A DNA stretch of 64,000 nucleotides, taken from NCBI GenBank assembly GCA_003255025.1, contig QANY01002976.1:2836615-2900614 (forward strand). The letters are read 5' to 3'. Made by a program: the position numbers and the translations under genes. This document shows, piece by piece, positions 43,871 through 55,870 of this stretch (its first letter is position 1; each line of letters opens with the position of its first letter). The notes under the pieces are model-generated. The model had not been told where the DNA came from and did no database searches. It saw nothing but the letters and a program-made list of their open reading frames with translations. Source of the stretch: Datisca glomerata. Its lineage: Eukaryota > Streptophyta > Magnoliopsida > Cucurbitales > Datiscaceae.

Positions 43871-46860
43871 AGCTAGATCTTTTTGTGTCCGCATATCAGA
43901 AACTCACTTAAATTACAATCAAAATTTATCAATTTCATGTTATAATGTAATATTTGTTTAAAAATACTAACTTCATGACCACTAATATTTTTACCTACCG
44001 TCCTCATTTTAGCACATTCTTTCACACTGTTTTAGTTTTCAACAACCGCATTAATATTGCAACCCTTTGTATGAAAATATATAACATTAAATTGATGATC
44101 TCATTAATTACTTACAAGTATACAAAGAAACCATTTTATGCCTTCTTCACGTTGATATTTGTGTTAGTCATCTAAAGTATATGTTAGTATAATCAAATTT
44201 AGCCATATGATAATGTCTTCTTATCATTATTATCCGTGATACTAATTTATAATGGATTGAACATCATCTAGTAAGAATGTTAAAATGGCATATCAATGTT
44301 ATGTTCTTGTATGCATCTGCCCCTATTATGTTATTAATCAGCATTATGCAATGATTATTTGGGATAACAATTTAATTAGAAGTGACATATATCAACAATC
44401 TTAATAGATGATAAACATGATGTGTAAAGAATTTAAAGAATGTAAGAAAATTATTTGATCTAGTTGCAACATGCTATTCTCCAATTTATCATGTTATCAT
44501 ATTAGTAAAGTTTCATCATGTAGGTAAGCTAGTTAAAAACTCTATAAATGTTCAAATCTCTATAATCATATAAAAAACGATGTTGGTCATATAGTTCTCT
44601 GTAAAGTAGGACTTTCCTTTTTATTAGACTGCTTGAAGGATAACAATTACAATAGTATTCATCTAATAACAAACATATGTCTGAAATAACATAGTTTCCA
44701 TGAAAGAAAACAACATCAAGTAATATCTCCTTCCAACTACAATATTCTGTATAGAAACATGAAAAAGATAAAAAAATGAGAAACTAGTCTACAACATAGC
44801 AAGTTCCGTTTGATTAAGTAAAGACTAATGATATTGAGACGTCAATTCTAGAAGTAAATGACTACCAACTTTGTCAATGCCGACAAGTCTTTCCTATTGG
44901 TGACCGATAATCAAGAGATTTCACCTGAAACAATAAGGAAACACTTTATTAATTGGGTGAAAATCCAACTGCAAACCAATGTTATGTTCTCAAGTAAATT
45001 TATTCTAACTATAAAAATATTAATCTTATTTCTCAAGAGCAACCTACAACATTAAGACATGAGCATAATCCAACCCTATTGCCAAAGCATAAACACTGAA
45101 GTAAATAAGCATTACACAAAAATGTCACTGGAAAACATAAATCATTCATATATAAAGGTAACCCAGATAATATACCAAATCGATGGTTAACTATATCCGT
45201 TGTTTAAAGAAAAAAACTATGAGCCAACAAATAATATTATAACGAACTATATTCTCACTTTTTGGTTCCATTGGAATAATGAGAATAAACTCTTGACCAT
45301 TTGAGATCCATACCACAATTTTAACAAATTATTTTATGTGAGACTGTGTAGATCATGCAAAATTGAGGATACCAATTTGCATCCAAAAGCCTGTAAATGA
45401 AACTTGGTTATCTATTCAAAAAACAAAATATGTGTAGAAGCGTTTAAAGAAGAAAGAAAACAAAGATGATATTTAAACAAATTTTCTAAGTAAACTAAGT
45501 TAATGCAGCAAATAGATTACACTCCTCATTACTTAATGTTAAGCCTATTCAAATAGTATAACATCCATCATACTAACACAACCCCATAGTAGAAAGAAAA
45601 TTACATTTCTAAACAACATCATCAAAATAGAAACGGATAGCTATAGCCTATTCAACATTAGCCTATTTAGAAACGACTCAATAAAGCAATGTGCATAAAT
45701 ACTATAACATTACTATGGTTCCGTTGGCTGCAAATCAGTAGATTTTACTCTCTCTAATCGTTGGGCAAGTTTCCTCTAAACAAAGAATAATAGAAAACAA
45801 TAATTATTCGATAAGAATTAGGAACAATAGACGCGTTGATAGTATCTATATCAACCATCAGAACCCAAGGAAGCAGACTACAATAAAGCAAATTTAAGTT
45901 CAAAATCACACAGGTTGTTACAAAACCAGTGAGGATAGCCTCAAACAATGGCATACACGAGCCTCTTCAAGAAGAAGAAAAATGTCCCAAGTTGTAAGGA
46001 GCTAGGGAAGCATTCAAAAGATATACAACCTGAAAGTGAAGGAAAATTACAAAATAATAGTTTTTAATTTCAAATTTAGTACATTAAAGATACTAAAAAG
46101 CCTGAGAGAAATGAACTATTTTTTCAATTTAAATGTGAGTCAAAACCATCATAGCTGCTACATCTTTCATTGATATAAACTTCCAATGGTAGTTCAATTT
46201 TTCGCAATAAAACAAAAATAAAATTCAGATTCCACCAAAAGCTAATGAAACATCCTATTTACATATAAATTTAGAGCAGAAAATTTTCAAGTAACCACCT
46301 CATCCATAACAAGCATTGTGCAATCCTTCAATACACAGTAGATTTGGTTATGAAATAAAAACATTAATACTTTCAAACAAGAGTTCCATCCCTAAAGTAC
46401 TAGAAAACAATGATATATTCATACAGCAGATACACAATTTCCTTATCTTTACATTTCTTTTTTATGTCTATCATAGTTGAAGAACTAATGAACTGAAATT
46501 TCATGTCAAGGATTTCTAATTAGCTCGACTGTCCTCCCAAAAACAAAAAAAAATCAAAATTATCTGAACGAAACAATAAAAGCAGAATCAAATAGAAGAA
46601 GAAAAGTTAGCAAAGCTGGGAGTTTCCTAAAAGTTTCTTCTAAGAGAAATTAACATTTTACAGGTTGCAACAAGTATCTAAGCACTACTAATTGAACAAC
46701 AAATCCTAAAGAAACCAAAGCTTAGAAAATAGCCATGGAATCAGGTAAGGAACAACCATTGACTCAGAAATAACTCAGAAGTCCTTTAAGATGGGTGTGT
46801 GATTGGGTGAACTCCATTCACTCACAAATAACTAAGAAATAACTTACATCGCCAGATTTT
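43871..46860. other. Gene-free AT-rich stretch
   Basis: About 3 kb with no frame longer than 73 codons and no motif I recognise. In the orientation of the Ulp1-like gene this is upstream sequence and may be the body of the same transposon. No terminal inverted repeat was found. Confidence 0.35.
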
Positions 46861-47102
46861 TTTTTCAGATTTTACCCGTGACAGGAAGGAATTTCTGAGA
46901 TTTCTCCTAGGCGAGCTTCATGTGGGAGCTTCTGCTTTGAGCTTTGTGGGTGAACTTCTAAGACTAATAAGATACTGTCAGAATCAACTCAAACATGAAG
47001 AAATTAATTGTTCGCGTGCCCTAGCTTTTGATCGTTCACAAAGGGAGAAACAGACTTATTCCAAAGAATATTACAGACTGATATTAATGAAAAATAGGGC
47101 AT

Positions 47103-47590
47103 TAAGAGAGATTGAAAGAAGAGGAGCATACCTTTCTCGTGCCCTAGCTTTTGGTCGTTTGCGAAGGGAGAAACACACTTTGTCCAGGTCTTCGAAAAAT
47201 AGGGATAAACAAACTTAAAAAAAAATAGGGAGAGAGATTTGCTCGACAAGCCTCCTGGTTTCTCACTCTTGAACATGAAAACCAAAATAGAGAGTAAATT
47301 TTTCTTGTATGGAGAATAAACGTCTGAGAGAGCGCAAGAGAAGCGTTGAGAGAGATTGAAAGAAGAGGAGCGTACCTTTCTCGCGCCCTAGCTTTTGGTC
47401 GTTTGTGAAGAGAGAAACACACTTTGTCCAGGTCTTCAAAAAATAGGGAGAAACAAACTTCAAAAAATAGGGCGAGAGGCTTTGCTCGACAAGCCTCTTG
47501 GTTTCTCACTCTTGAACACGAAAACCAAAATAGAGAGTAAATTTTTCTTGCACGGAGAATAAACGTCTGAGAGAGCGCAAGAGAGAGATA
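47103..47590. repeat. 244-bp tandem duplication
   Basis: Two copies (47103-47346 and 47347-47590) share the whole unit from AGAGAGATTGAAAGAAGAGG through the GCCCTAGCTTTTGGTCGTTT block to GTCTGAGAGAGCGCAAGAGA at about 95% by eye. A third, more diverged partial copy lies at about 46985-47100. The overlapping minus-strand frames (47004-47638) are created by the repeat. Confidence 0.8.
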
Positions 47591-47940
47591 GAGAGAATGG
47601 ATGATACTTACAGAGAGAGAGAAGATCTCGTACCACAAGGAGATGAGGACAAAGACCAGAGCCTTAGATCTTCTTGCTAGATGGTGGTGGTTGTCTAGGT
47701 GAACCAGTTTTTGACGAAGCTAGAGTCCTCAATGTGGGAGATGCGACTGGAGCCAATGAAGGCACGACAGAAGGAGGAATCACTGATAGCAGAATCACCG
47801 GTGGAGGAGCTGCTTGAGGGGTAAGAAAATCGATTGAAAGTCGCATGCCCTAAAGTTGAAGTCGAATGAAAGAAATGATGAAAGGAGAAGGGGAAAATTA
47901 GAAGAAATGAGACCTATTCGGCCAGTTGTAGAGGAAGTAA
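47591..47940. other. No gene recognised
   Basis: Moderately GC-rich. The minus-strand frame 47664-47846 is rich in P, S and V, with no known family. Confidence 0.25.
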
Positions 47941-47941
47941 A

Positions 47942-48061
47942 TGTAAAAGTAATCCAATGCATGGGATTGTCCTGACCAGATCCAACAGTCAAGATTAATC
48001 CTATAAAAGTCATCTAATACTTAGGATTGTCCTAGCCAGATCCAACAGTCAGGATTAATCC
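47942..48061. repeat. 60-bp tandem duplication
   Basis: 47942-48001 and 48002-48061 share GGATTGTCCT, CCAGATCCAACAGTCA and GATTAATCC in perfect 60-bp register, with about ten substitutions. Confidence 0.8.
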
Positions 48062-48602
48062 CAGCATCAATGCCGGAAAAAATTTTCCGGTATTGGAGAG
48101 CAACCCGTCAAAATCCTCATTAATCTTCCCGGCATTATTGTCCACGCCCTCCAGCTCACCTTCCATATTTTGGCTAACAAAAATGGTTTCTAACAGACCA
48201 TTTGTCACTTTGCCCTTTTGTAGAGCCATTTTGTCCGACTTCCCAAGATTGGAATTAGAAAAATTCTTCAACCAAAAATCTTGTGTTAAAGAAACATCAA
48301 TTCCCTTCTCTCTCTCTCTCTCTCTCCTTATTACTTCCCTTATGAAACTCCTCAATTAATACACCTTTATTCTTTCCATCTCGGGCATCATCTCCTCTAC
48401 GGTTCACCTGAGTATCATCAAACCGATCACCACCCGCCATCCCCATAGAATTCATTCCTCGTCGACCATGTCCTCTCCCCCTTCCCCACCCGAATTGATT
48501 GTGACTTCTCTCTTCAACAATCCCCAGTACACCATTTTTTACTAAAGTCAGGAACAAAGCAACTCTGGACATCCACGAAAAGCAGCAACCCTCTCCTTCC
48601 AC
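48032..48602 (-). pseudogene. Possible retroelement gag-like fragment with Gly/Arg-rich segment
   Basis: Overlapping minus-strand frames encode FGWGRGRGHGRRGMNSMG followed by a charged, serine- and asparagine-rich tail (ALQKGKVTNGLLETIFVSQN). Gly/Arg-rich C-terminal tails are common in plant LINE ORF1/gag proteins, but no zinc knuckle is seen. The (GA)n run at 48307-48327 creates an ER repeat. Weak call. Confidence 0.25.
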
Positions 48603-51254
48603 TATAAGTAGCAGGGAAGAGAAAAAAACATTGTACTATGACAAGAGAAAGGCTCCCGAGAGAAATTGTTTTATAACATGGTTAAGTTGGTGTGACCCAT
48701 TAATTGATATAGTCTATAATATCTTTAAAAGTTTAAGATCCAAAAATACACCTTCATTTATATAAGATGACTCTTTGACATCATCATTTTAACTAAAAGT
48801 TAAATGCATATACATAATTATTAGTGTCCAAACTTATTGGTCAACATTTTACAAACTCAGTTCATGCACTCAAGAATTTTCAACATGCCATAATTGCCAT
48901 TATTTTGTGATAATTGTCATTGTTTTATGTTTTTACAAATATCTTTGTTGGTAGAAGTGAATCTTAACAAAACTTAACTACAAATCTTTTTGAAATGGTT
49001 GCTAAAACGTATTCAATGTATGAGTTCATCTAATTCAGTGTTGATACATCTCAATTGTAATGAAGAGTTTAAAATGAATACACATTTCCATTTTAATGAA
49101 GATTCAATAATGTATATAGTCAAATAATGAAGTGTCCTTGTCTAATTCTGAGTAATTATTTTTTTACCAATTTTTTTCTATAAATAATGCAGATATTGAA
49201 TTTTTGCAGTCACAATATTCTCTTGCAATAAAAACCAAAAACCTAAAAAGAGAACCTAAAACACACATATTTCTCTTGGACTCGAGAAGATAGTATTTAC
49301 TTAGAAATTAAGTTTGGTGAAGAACCACCTGTTCTTCTTAGTCTTGTATCTCTCCTCAAATCTCTTATTTATCTCCTTGGCAACAAAAACCTTCATGGAT
49401 AACTGACCAAAGAAGAGAGCACTTGTCACTAAACTCTTAGGGACCGTTTGGATGGGAGTATGTTAGGGGTGGAATATGAGATTAATGGGTATCTTTTAGA
49501 TACTCATGTTTGGAGAGTGGTATCCCAAGGGACATCCTATTCCTGAGAGAATAAGATGCCCTCTCCCATTAGGTATATGATATCTCCTCAAGAAAGGAGG
49601 TACCAACTTTCTTGACCTTTCGGCAATGGACAGGCATCAGCCCTCATATATGGTCTTACGACTTTACGGAGACCTGTTTTGTTTGTAAACAGTCGCCCGG
49701 ACCTGTCACTACGACCCCCTTTGTGAGGAGGCACCCCTTCTCTCGAAGTTATGAGACTATTTTGTCGAGTTCCTTAGAGAGACGACTCTCTCTAAGTTGT
49801 TATTGTAACAGATAGCAACAACTTTCAATATGATCGTATAATCTCACGTCTGAAAGTCCGAATTTTTTGTATTTTAGAAAATTTATTTTTCTAAATCTAA
49901 ATTTTAATGGGTTTGAACTGTTTAATCTAAATTTTAAGCCTTTTAACCCAAATTTTTAATAGGATTTAGTGGAATTTTTAATACAACTTTTTATCTTAAA
50001 AGTTTTACATCTCATTTTTAATATTCTTTTTACGTGATTATTAATATAAAAAATTTAAAATATTATTTAATTAAATATTATGTAAGAATATTTGAAGGAT
50101 TAAAAAGTTAAATTTTATTTTCCTGTACATCTAATATTAAAAAATAATTTACAAACCAAACATAGTAATCTTGTATTTCTATTATGGGATTGTGTAGCGA
50201 TCTTTTTTTGCAGGTATTAAAACAAAAAAAAAATTATACCCAATTTTAAATTAACGTTTTAAACCCAATTTTTAATGGGTTTTAGTTTTTTTTCCATAAA
50301 ATTTGATATTTATTTATTTCTATTTCTTTTTATAAATGAATTTTTTAATCTATTTTTATAGGTAAGCATTAAGATGTTCTATAATTTTTATAACGATATT
50401 TGATTAAATATTATTAGTTATTGCATATTCAAAGGATGAAAATATAAAATTAGCATCTTCTATACATCTTATCATTAAAAAAATTTCCAAATCAAACACA
50501 TTAATCTTGCATCCTCGTTAATCTAAACAAGATTTCAACTCATTAACAAACATAGTTATCATGTATTCTCTTTACTATATTCCAACTAATTATATACCCA
50601 CTAATCACATCATATTGATAATTTTAGAAAACTCAAACCAAACGGCAATTTGAAGAGAGAGCGAAATCACAAAGAGAACACGTTAAAGGAACTTCGGAAA
50701 TTTCATCTATTTATGAGAAATGATGAAATCGTATGGGAAAGGATGAAAATGTAGAATAGGTATAGAAAGCTATAGATATATGTATATACATTTTTTAATT
50801 CATAGAAAGCTATATAGAGGGTGATGAACTCAAGACGCTTGTACTCAAAATATCTCACTTTGGGAATTAATTATTTTTTTCTTGGATCGAAGTAGACTCA
50901 AGAAGGATCGTTTAGATGGATTTTTCATGTCTCAATTCCAGAAGCTAATTGTTCATTTCAAATTGTGGTATGTTTCGTAGACGTGCAATTGTAAGTAATA
51001 ACTTCTATATATTTTTATTATTTTTTCTTTTGTGTTTGAAGAGATGTCAACTGCTTCTGTTTTATACTATAAATTCAAATTGCAAAAAAGGTGATACATA
51101 AAATACATTGAAAACTTCATCTCTCTATGGGGTGATGAATTGTATGTGGAAAGATAAAAATTATTATTTGAGATATGCACTTTCATGAAGCTTTATGAAT
51201 ATAAAAGATTCACAAAAATTATTGTATTATATACATAACATAAGCAAATGAGGA
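48603..51254. other. Intergenic AT-rich DNA
   Basis: No gene recognised. CCGTTTGG at 49444-49451 and CCAAACGG at 50638-50645 form a short inverted pair around 1.2 kb of AT-rich DNA, suggestive of a transposon, but no flanking duplication was found. The only open frame of note (49612-49815) has no family. Confidence 0.3.
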
Positions 51255-51384
51255 ATGTTTCATTTTTTTTATTTATGTATCAAATTAATCGATCTTGATG
51301 CAACGTGCGTCCAAAATAGCTGGTTGATAAAAACTGAAAAAACGAAAATGCCGATTCTCTCTTTCCAAGAGGCAAGAGGGCAAA

Positions 51385-51452
51385 ATTGGAGACTTTCCCG
51401 GATACCGAAAAGCGAAATATTGGAGACTTTCCCGGATACCGAAAAGAGAAAA
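51385..51452. repeat. 34-bp tandem duplication upstream of the transporter gene
   Basis: ATTGGAGACTTTCCCGGATA plus CCGAAAAGCGAAAT occurs at 51385-51418 and again at 51419-51452 with one or two changes. It lies 240-300 bp before the ATG, in the likely promoter or 5' UTR. Confidence 0.8.
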
Positions 51453-51604
51453 TCCACAAATTTACAGTTTTCTTTTTGTCAAAACTATCTCTCTCTTTCA
51501 GTACCACGTATGTGCGGAAAAACCAAAACCAGGCCCCGGATTCAGAGTAGAAACTTCCAAATGATGATGCCAGCCAACTCTATTCATGCACAATCGGACA
51601 AATG

Positions 51605-51625
51605 CTTCTCTCTCTCTCTCTCATG
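51605..51625 (+). repeat. (CT)n microsatellite in the 5' UTR region
   Basis: About ten CT dinucleotides roughly 65 bp upstream of the transporter start codon. CT runs are frequent in plant 5' leaders. Confidence 0.6.
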
Positions 51626-51688
51626 TACTTTCGTGAATGTAAGTAAACCCATCAGAGGCCCTTTAGCTCGAGAAGCACACACCCATCA

Positions 51689-54600
51689 ATGTTGACGCTG
51701 AAAGCAGGGACTAGACCTCCATGGGTGGGGCTGGGAGCTTCAGTATGGGTGCAAATTGCTTCGGGCAATGGCTACAACTTTCCACTTTACTCCCACTCCT
51801 TGAAATCGGTTCTGGGTTTCAACCAGCATCAGCTAACAATGCTCGGCGTAGCCAATGATATCGGTGAAAACGTCGGTCTTCTTCCAGGCATAGCTTCCAA
51901 CAAACTCCCCCCTTGGATGGTGCTCTTGATCGGTGCTCTTGCCTGCTTCTCTGGCTATAGTGTTATTTGGCTTGCTTTAAGCCGTTCTGTTCATTCCATG
52001 CCTTTCTGGTTGGTAAGATTTTGTCCTTTCCATTCATTGATACACTTCTTTCTTAAGAATTTGTTCTGAGAAACTCTTAATTACCTGATTGCTGAATTTA
52101 ATTGCTCGAATATTCTATATACTCGTTTTCCCCGTTCATTTGGGTTTTTTCGTTTTATGGGATTGATTAGTATTATGATTTGTATAAATTGGTATAGTTG
52201 CATTTGATCTTCCGTTGCTAGTTGGACTTGTTCTTGAAGCTAGCATGATAGTGTTTAGACAACATAAAAGAGAATTCTTTGACAAATGAAAAACATAAAA
52301 TAGAATTACTGACCCCTGATGGTTGATTCTATAATTTTCTTTCCCTGTAGGCTAAAATACAAATTGGGTGCTCCAAATTATTTCCTTATTAGGGCATAAT
52401 GCAAAGTATCGTATATTGACTGTAGTCAAAGGGAACCTAGGAGAAAAGTCAAGAAATTAAGGTGAATAGTTGTTGTCAATCAAAATCCTTCAACTATTCA
52501 GTGTAGTCTCTCTGCCTCTCTATTTATGTGCTCTCTCCTATACACCAGCACGCGTGATTGATACAAGATGCAATTAGACATCTATAACTTTAGTTTTGAT
52601 CTGTAGTATGATTATAACTATTAGGATAGTCAGTCAATTGTATTGTATGGGCTTTTTGTTGCACATATATTGTGAAGATTGGTTCTAAAAGCTTGTTAAA
52701 GCTAAGCTTTAAATCCAAGACATCACATTAAATAGTAATTACTTATTCTTTTCCTTCATGGTATTACAGTTGTGGATTGCCCTTTGCGTTGCCACTAATA
52801 GTAGTGCTTGGTTAACCACAGCTGTGCTTGTAACCAACATGAGAAACTTTCCTCTCAGTCGAGGTACTGTGGCAGCTATTCTAAAAGGTTATGGGGGCCT
52901 TAGTGGTGCAGTTTTTACTGAGATATTCAGTGTATTGCTTCATAATTCCTCTACAAAGCTGTTGTTATTCCTTGCTCTTGGAGTTCCAATCCTATGTTTC
53001 TTTATGATGTACTTTGTGTGGCCTTGTACTCCAGCTTCAGGTGAAGATCCTGCAGAAAGCAGCCATTTTCGTTTCATCCTAGCTGCTAGTGTTGTCCTTG
53101 GATTTTATCTTCTCATCACAACAATATCGAATAATTTCCTTCATTTTCCTGCTCCTGTTTTGTACACTTTTGTTGTTATAATGGTTCTTCTTCTCATGAC
53201 TCCACTTACCATCCCTGTAAAGATGACACTATATCGCTCACGAGCTAGCAAACTTGTGACACATATCCAATCAGTTGGGTCTTCAGACCATCAGATTTCA
53301 CAAAATAACGTGGAAATAGCCGAACCATTGTTGATGAATTCTGCGAGCTTTAGTGAAATTGATGATGGAACAGATGTGGCGATGCTTCTTGCTGAGGGTG
53401 AGGGTGCAGTGAAAAAGAAGAGGAGGCCTAAAAGAGGGGAAGATTTCACCTTTAAAGAAGCTGTAGTCAAGGCTGATTTCTGGCTTCTGTTTTTTGTTTA
53501 TTTTGTTGGTGTTGGTACTGGGGTAACTGTCCTCAATAATCTGGCTCAGATTGGGATTGCAGAAGGCGTGAATGATACTACAAGCTTGTTATCTCTCTTT
53601 AGCTTTTGTAACTTTGTGGGCCGTCTTGGTGGGGGTGTTGTTTCTGAGCATTTTGTCAGGTAGGTGCCTTTTATCTCATTGGCTAATGTCTGCTTCAGGA
53701 GAAGTGCTGGAGTTTCAACCCCCTCTCAACTGTTGTTTCTTACTGAATAGGAAATAGTAGAAATCGTCATTTAAATGAGTAATTTGATGTTTTCAGGACA
53801 ATTATGATATTAGGATTTCAATTCCAGTTTGACTATGTCTACATGTACATGATGAGCTCACAAAGATATGGAAAAGTCCACACTACTGTTAACAGTAACA
53901 TACTGGGAAGCGAGAGCAACAGAGATGAGGAGAGGGAAAAGGAGAAAAAAAATTCTCACCTCTCCATTATCTCTTTTTCTCTCCTCCATGTATGTTACAA
54001 TTAACAATAACATAGCGTGGCCCCAAGAATATTCAGTGCTTTTAAATAAGTTGCTATCAAAGGAAAATACACGCACTAGTGAAATTAGGTTGATTTCTGA
54101 ACTAATCATATTATCTAAAGGTCACCAATAAAGTCGGTACTCTGTCTTTTCAAATGGTTTTTGTTGGTTTCTCAATGTTTGGGTTTCATAATCATCTATA
54201 ATATGCTCAGGCTGTATCAGCAAGTAGATGCAAAGCGAATTTCGGTTCATCTGCAAAAGTTTGTACCTCCTAGCCAATTAACATATCAATCTTTCATGAA
54301 CTTTCTTCTATTGCCGCTGCTAGAATTTACTATGATTAAGAAAAAATATGACAGTGCCACAAGTACCGTTCCATGTCCAGTACTCATATTTTCTGTGCAA
54401 ATGACATTGTTAATGATAAATGGCCTTCTTATGAGTTGATCAATTTTGTGCGTTTGCAGGAAAAAGACAACCCCTCGTACAATTTGGATGACATGCACGC
54501 AATTGATCATGATCATTAGTTACCTTCTGTTTGCTTCTGGTATTGATAATACCCTATATATTGCCACTGCATTACTTGGGATCTGCTATGGCGCTCAAGT

Positions 54601-54946
54601 TTCTGTAATGGTACCAACCGTCTCCGAAATTTTCGGCTTAAAGCATTTCGGTATACTCTATAATTTCATGTCATTAGGGAATCCTCTTGGTGCTTTCCTC
54701 TTCTCGTTCCTCTTGGCAGGGTATATATATGATAACGAGGCATCAAAACAACACAAACTTCATCCGTATGGTTCAAACTCATCCTGCTTAGGTGCAAACT
54801 GCTTTAGAGTCACCTTCCTTGTTCTGGCTTGTGTCTGTGGTGTGGGTTGTGTATTGAGCATTTTACTGACCAAAAGGATAAAGCCCGTTTACCAAATGCT
54901 TTATTCGGGTGGTTCTTTTCGGCTGCCTCAAATTTCAAGTCATTGA
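51689..54946 (+). CDS. NFD4/nodulin-like major facilitator transporter (3 exons, 566 aa)
   Basis: Exons are 51689-52012, 52770-53659 and 54460-54946, total 1701 nt. Introns obey GT-AG, in phases 0 and 2. The start MLTLKAGTRPPWVGLGASVW and the blocks VQIASGNGYNFPLYSHSLKS, ANDIGENVGLLPGI, VLVTNMRNFPLSRGT and ILKGYGGLSGA are those of the plant nodulin-like (NFD4-like) MFS family. About twelve membrane spans are expected. A hydrophilic loop with a lysine/arginine patch KKKRRPKRGEDFTFKEAV lies near residue 322, between the two halves. The C-terminal half has NNLAQIG, FCNFVGRLGGG, VSVMVPTVSEIFGLKHFG and FMSLGNPLG. Substrates are not established for most members. Reading frame intact; length normal. 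Confidence 0.92.
53877..54022. mobile_element. Foldback MITE-like insertion in intron 2 of the transporter gene
   Basis: The ends are imperfect inverted repeats: CCACACTAC..TGTTAACAGTAACATA on the left against CCACGCTAT..TGTTAATTGTAACATA read from the right. A purine-rich left interior pairs with a pyrimidine-rich right interior. About 145 bp, wholly intronic, so the coding sequence is untouched. No clear target duplication. Confidence 0.4.
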
Positions 54947-55870
54947 GATTACTGGAGTAAACATGGTAAGTTCTAGATCTCTTTAAAAATCAATTCTCCT
55001 AGAGCACATCTTAAAACAAAATCATAGTTTTGTTTTAATACAATTCTTGTTTCTTATAAAAAAAATGAGAGTATAGCATGCAAACAAGTAAACATATATA
55101 GGTATATTTGCAATATTGATTACCAAAAATCATAGGAAATATATTTTCAAAATGATTGCATATAAGTTTGTGATAATTCAAAATGATATCAACCTAATTC
55201 AATGTGAATGTTGAGATCGATACATACCTTCAGTATAAGTATGTGATAACATATCAACCTAATTCAATGTGAATGTTGAGATGGATACATACCTTCAGTA
55301 TACTTGCGTTACACTATTTGATTTAAAACCCATGCGCTCATCAACCTTGTCATGTGCTGATATCATCTTATAGTCATATCCACGCAAACTTGTCATTTTG
55401 CATTTAAAATCCCACTGCTGCCAAGGAAGGGATGGCGATAACTAAAACTTCGATACCCAAATGAATTCACCCAAAGATTGAAGACCGAACCAATCTCCTT
55501 TTCTTCATTACTACAAGGTGCCAACTGATAACAAGTGGAAGTAAATGATAAAGTTTTGACCTTAATGATTGGTGGCTTGGTAGAATTTGATATTCGCTGT
55601 TTTCTCTAACTCTGTAAGTTAAAATTCAACAAACGTATTAATGTTCAGGTATTGTTTAGATTCGAGTTTGTAGCTGTATGCGTAAGTTCTGTACAAAAGC
55701 TTGAGTCAATCAATGATATACTGGAGTACCATATAATGTTTGCGTATGTTGGACTTGTATTATGCAGATACAGAGCAGTAGCAGATTGTCACTGCCAACA
55801 AAGAGGAGTCTTTGACGGACATGACTTTAGCTTAGAAAGAATCAGTTTTCCATATCCAGGGTAGTCCTTT
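54947..55870 (+). other. 3' flank of the transporter gene, with a 65-bp tandem duplication
   Basis: Part of this must be 3' UTR. 55186-55250 and 55251-55315 are near-identical copies sharing ATATCAACCTAATTCAATGT and GATACATACCTTCAGTATA. The 70-codon frame at 55652-55864 has no family. Confidence 0.5.

Noticed and set aside
49444..50645. 1.2-kb transposon bounded by CCGTTTGG/CCAAACGG
   Set aside because: The inverted match is only 8 bp and the flanks do not show a target duplication.
51255..51695. 146-codon frame upstream of and overlapping the transporter start
   Set aside because: It contains the 34-bp duplication and CT microsatellite in translation, is out of frame with the gene and has no domain.
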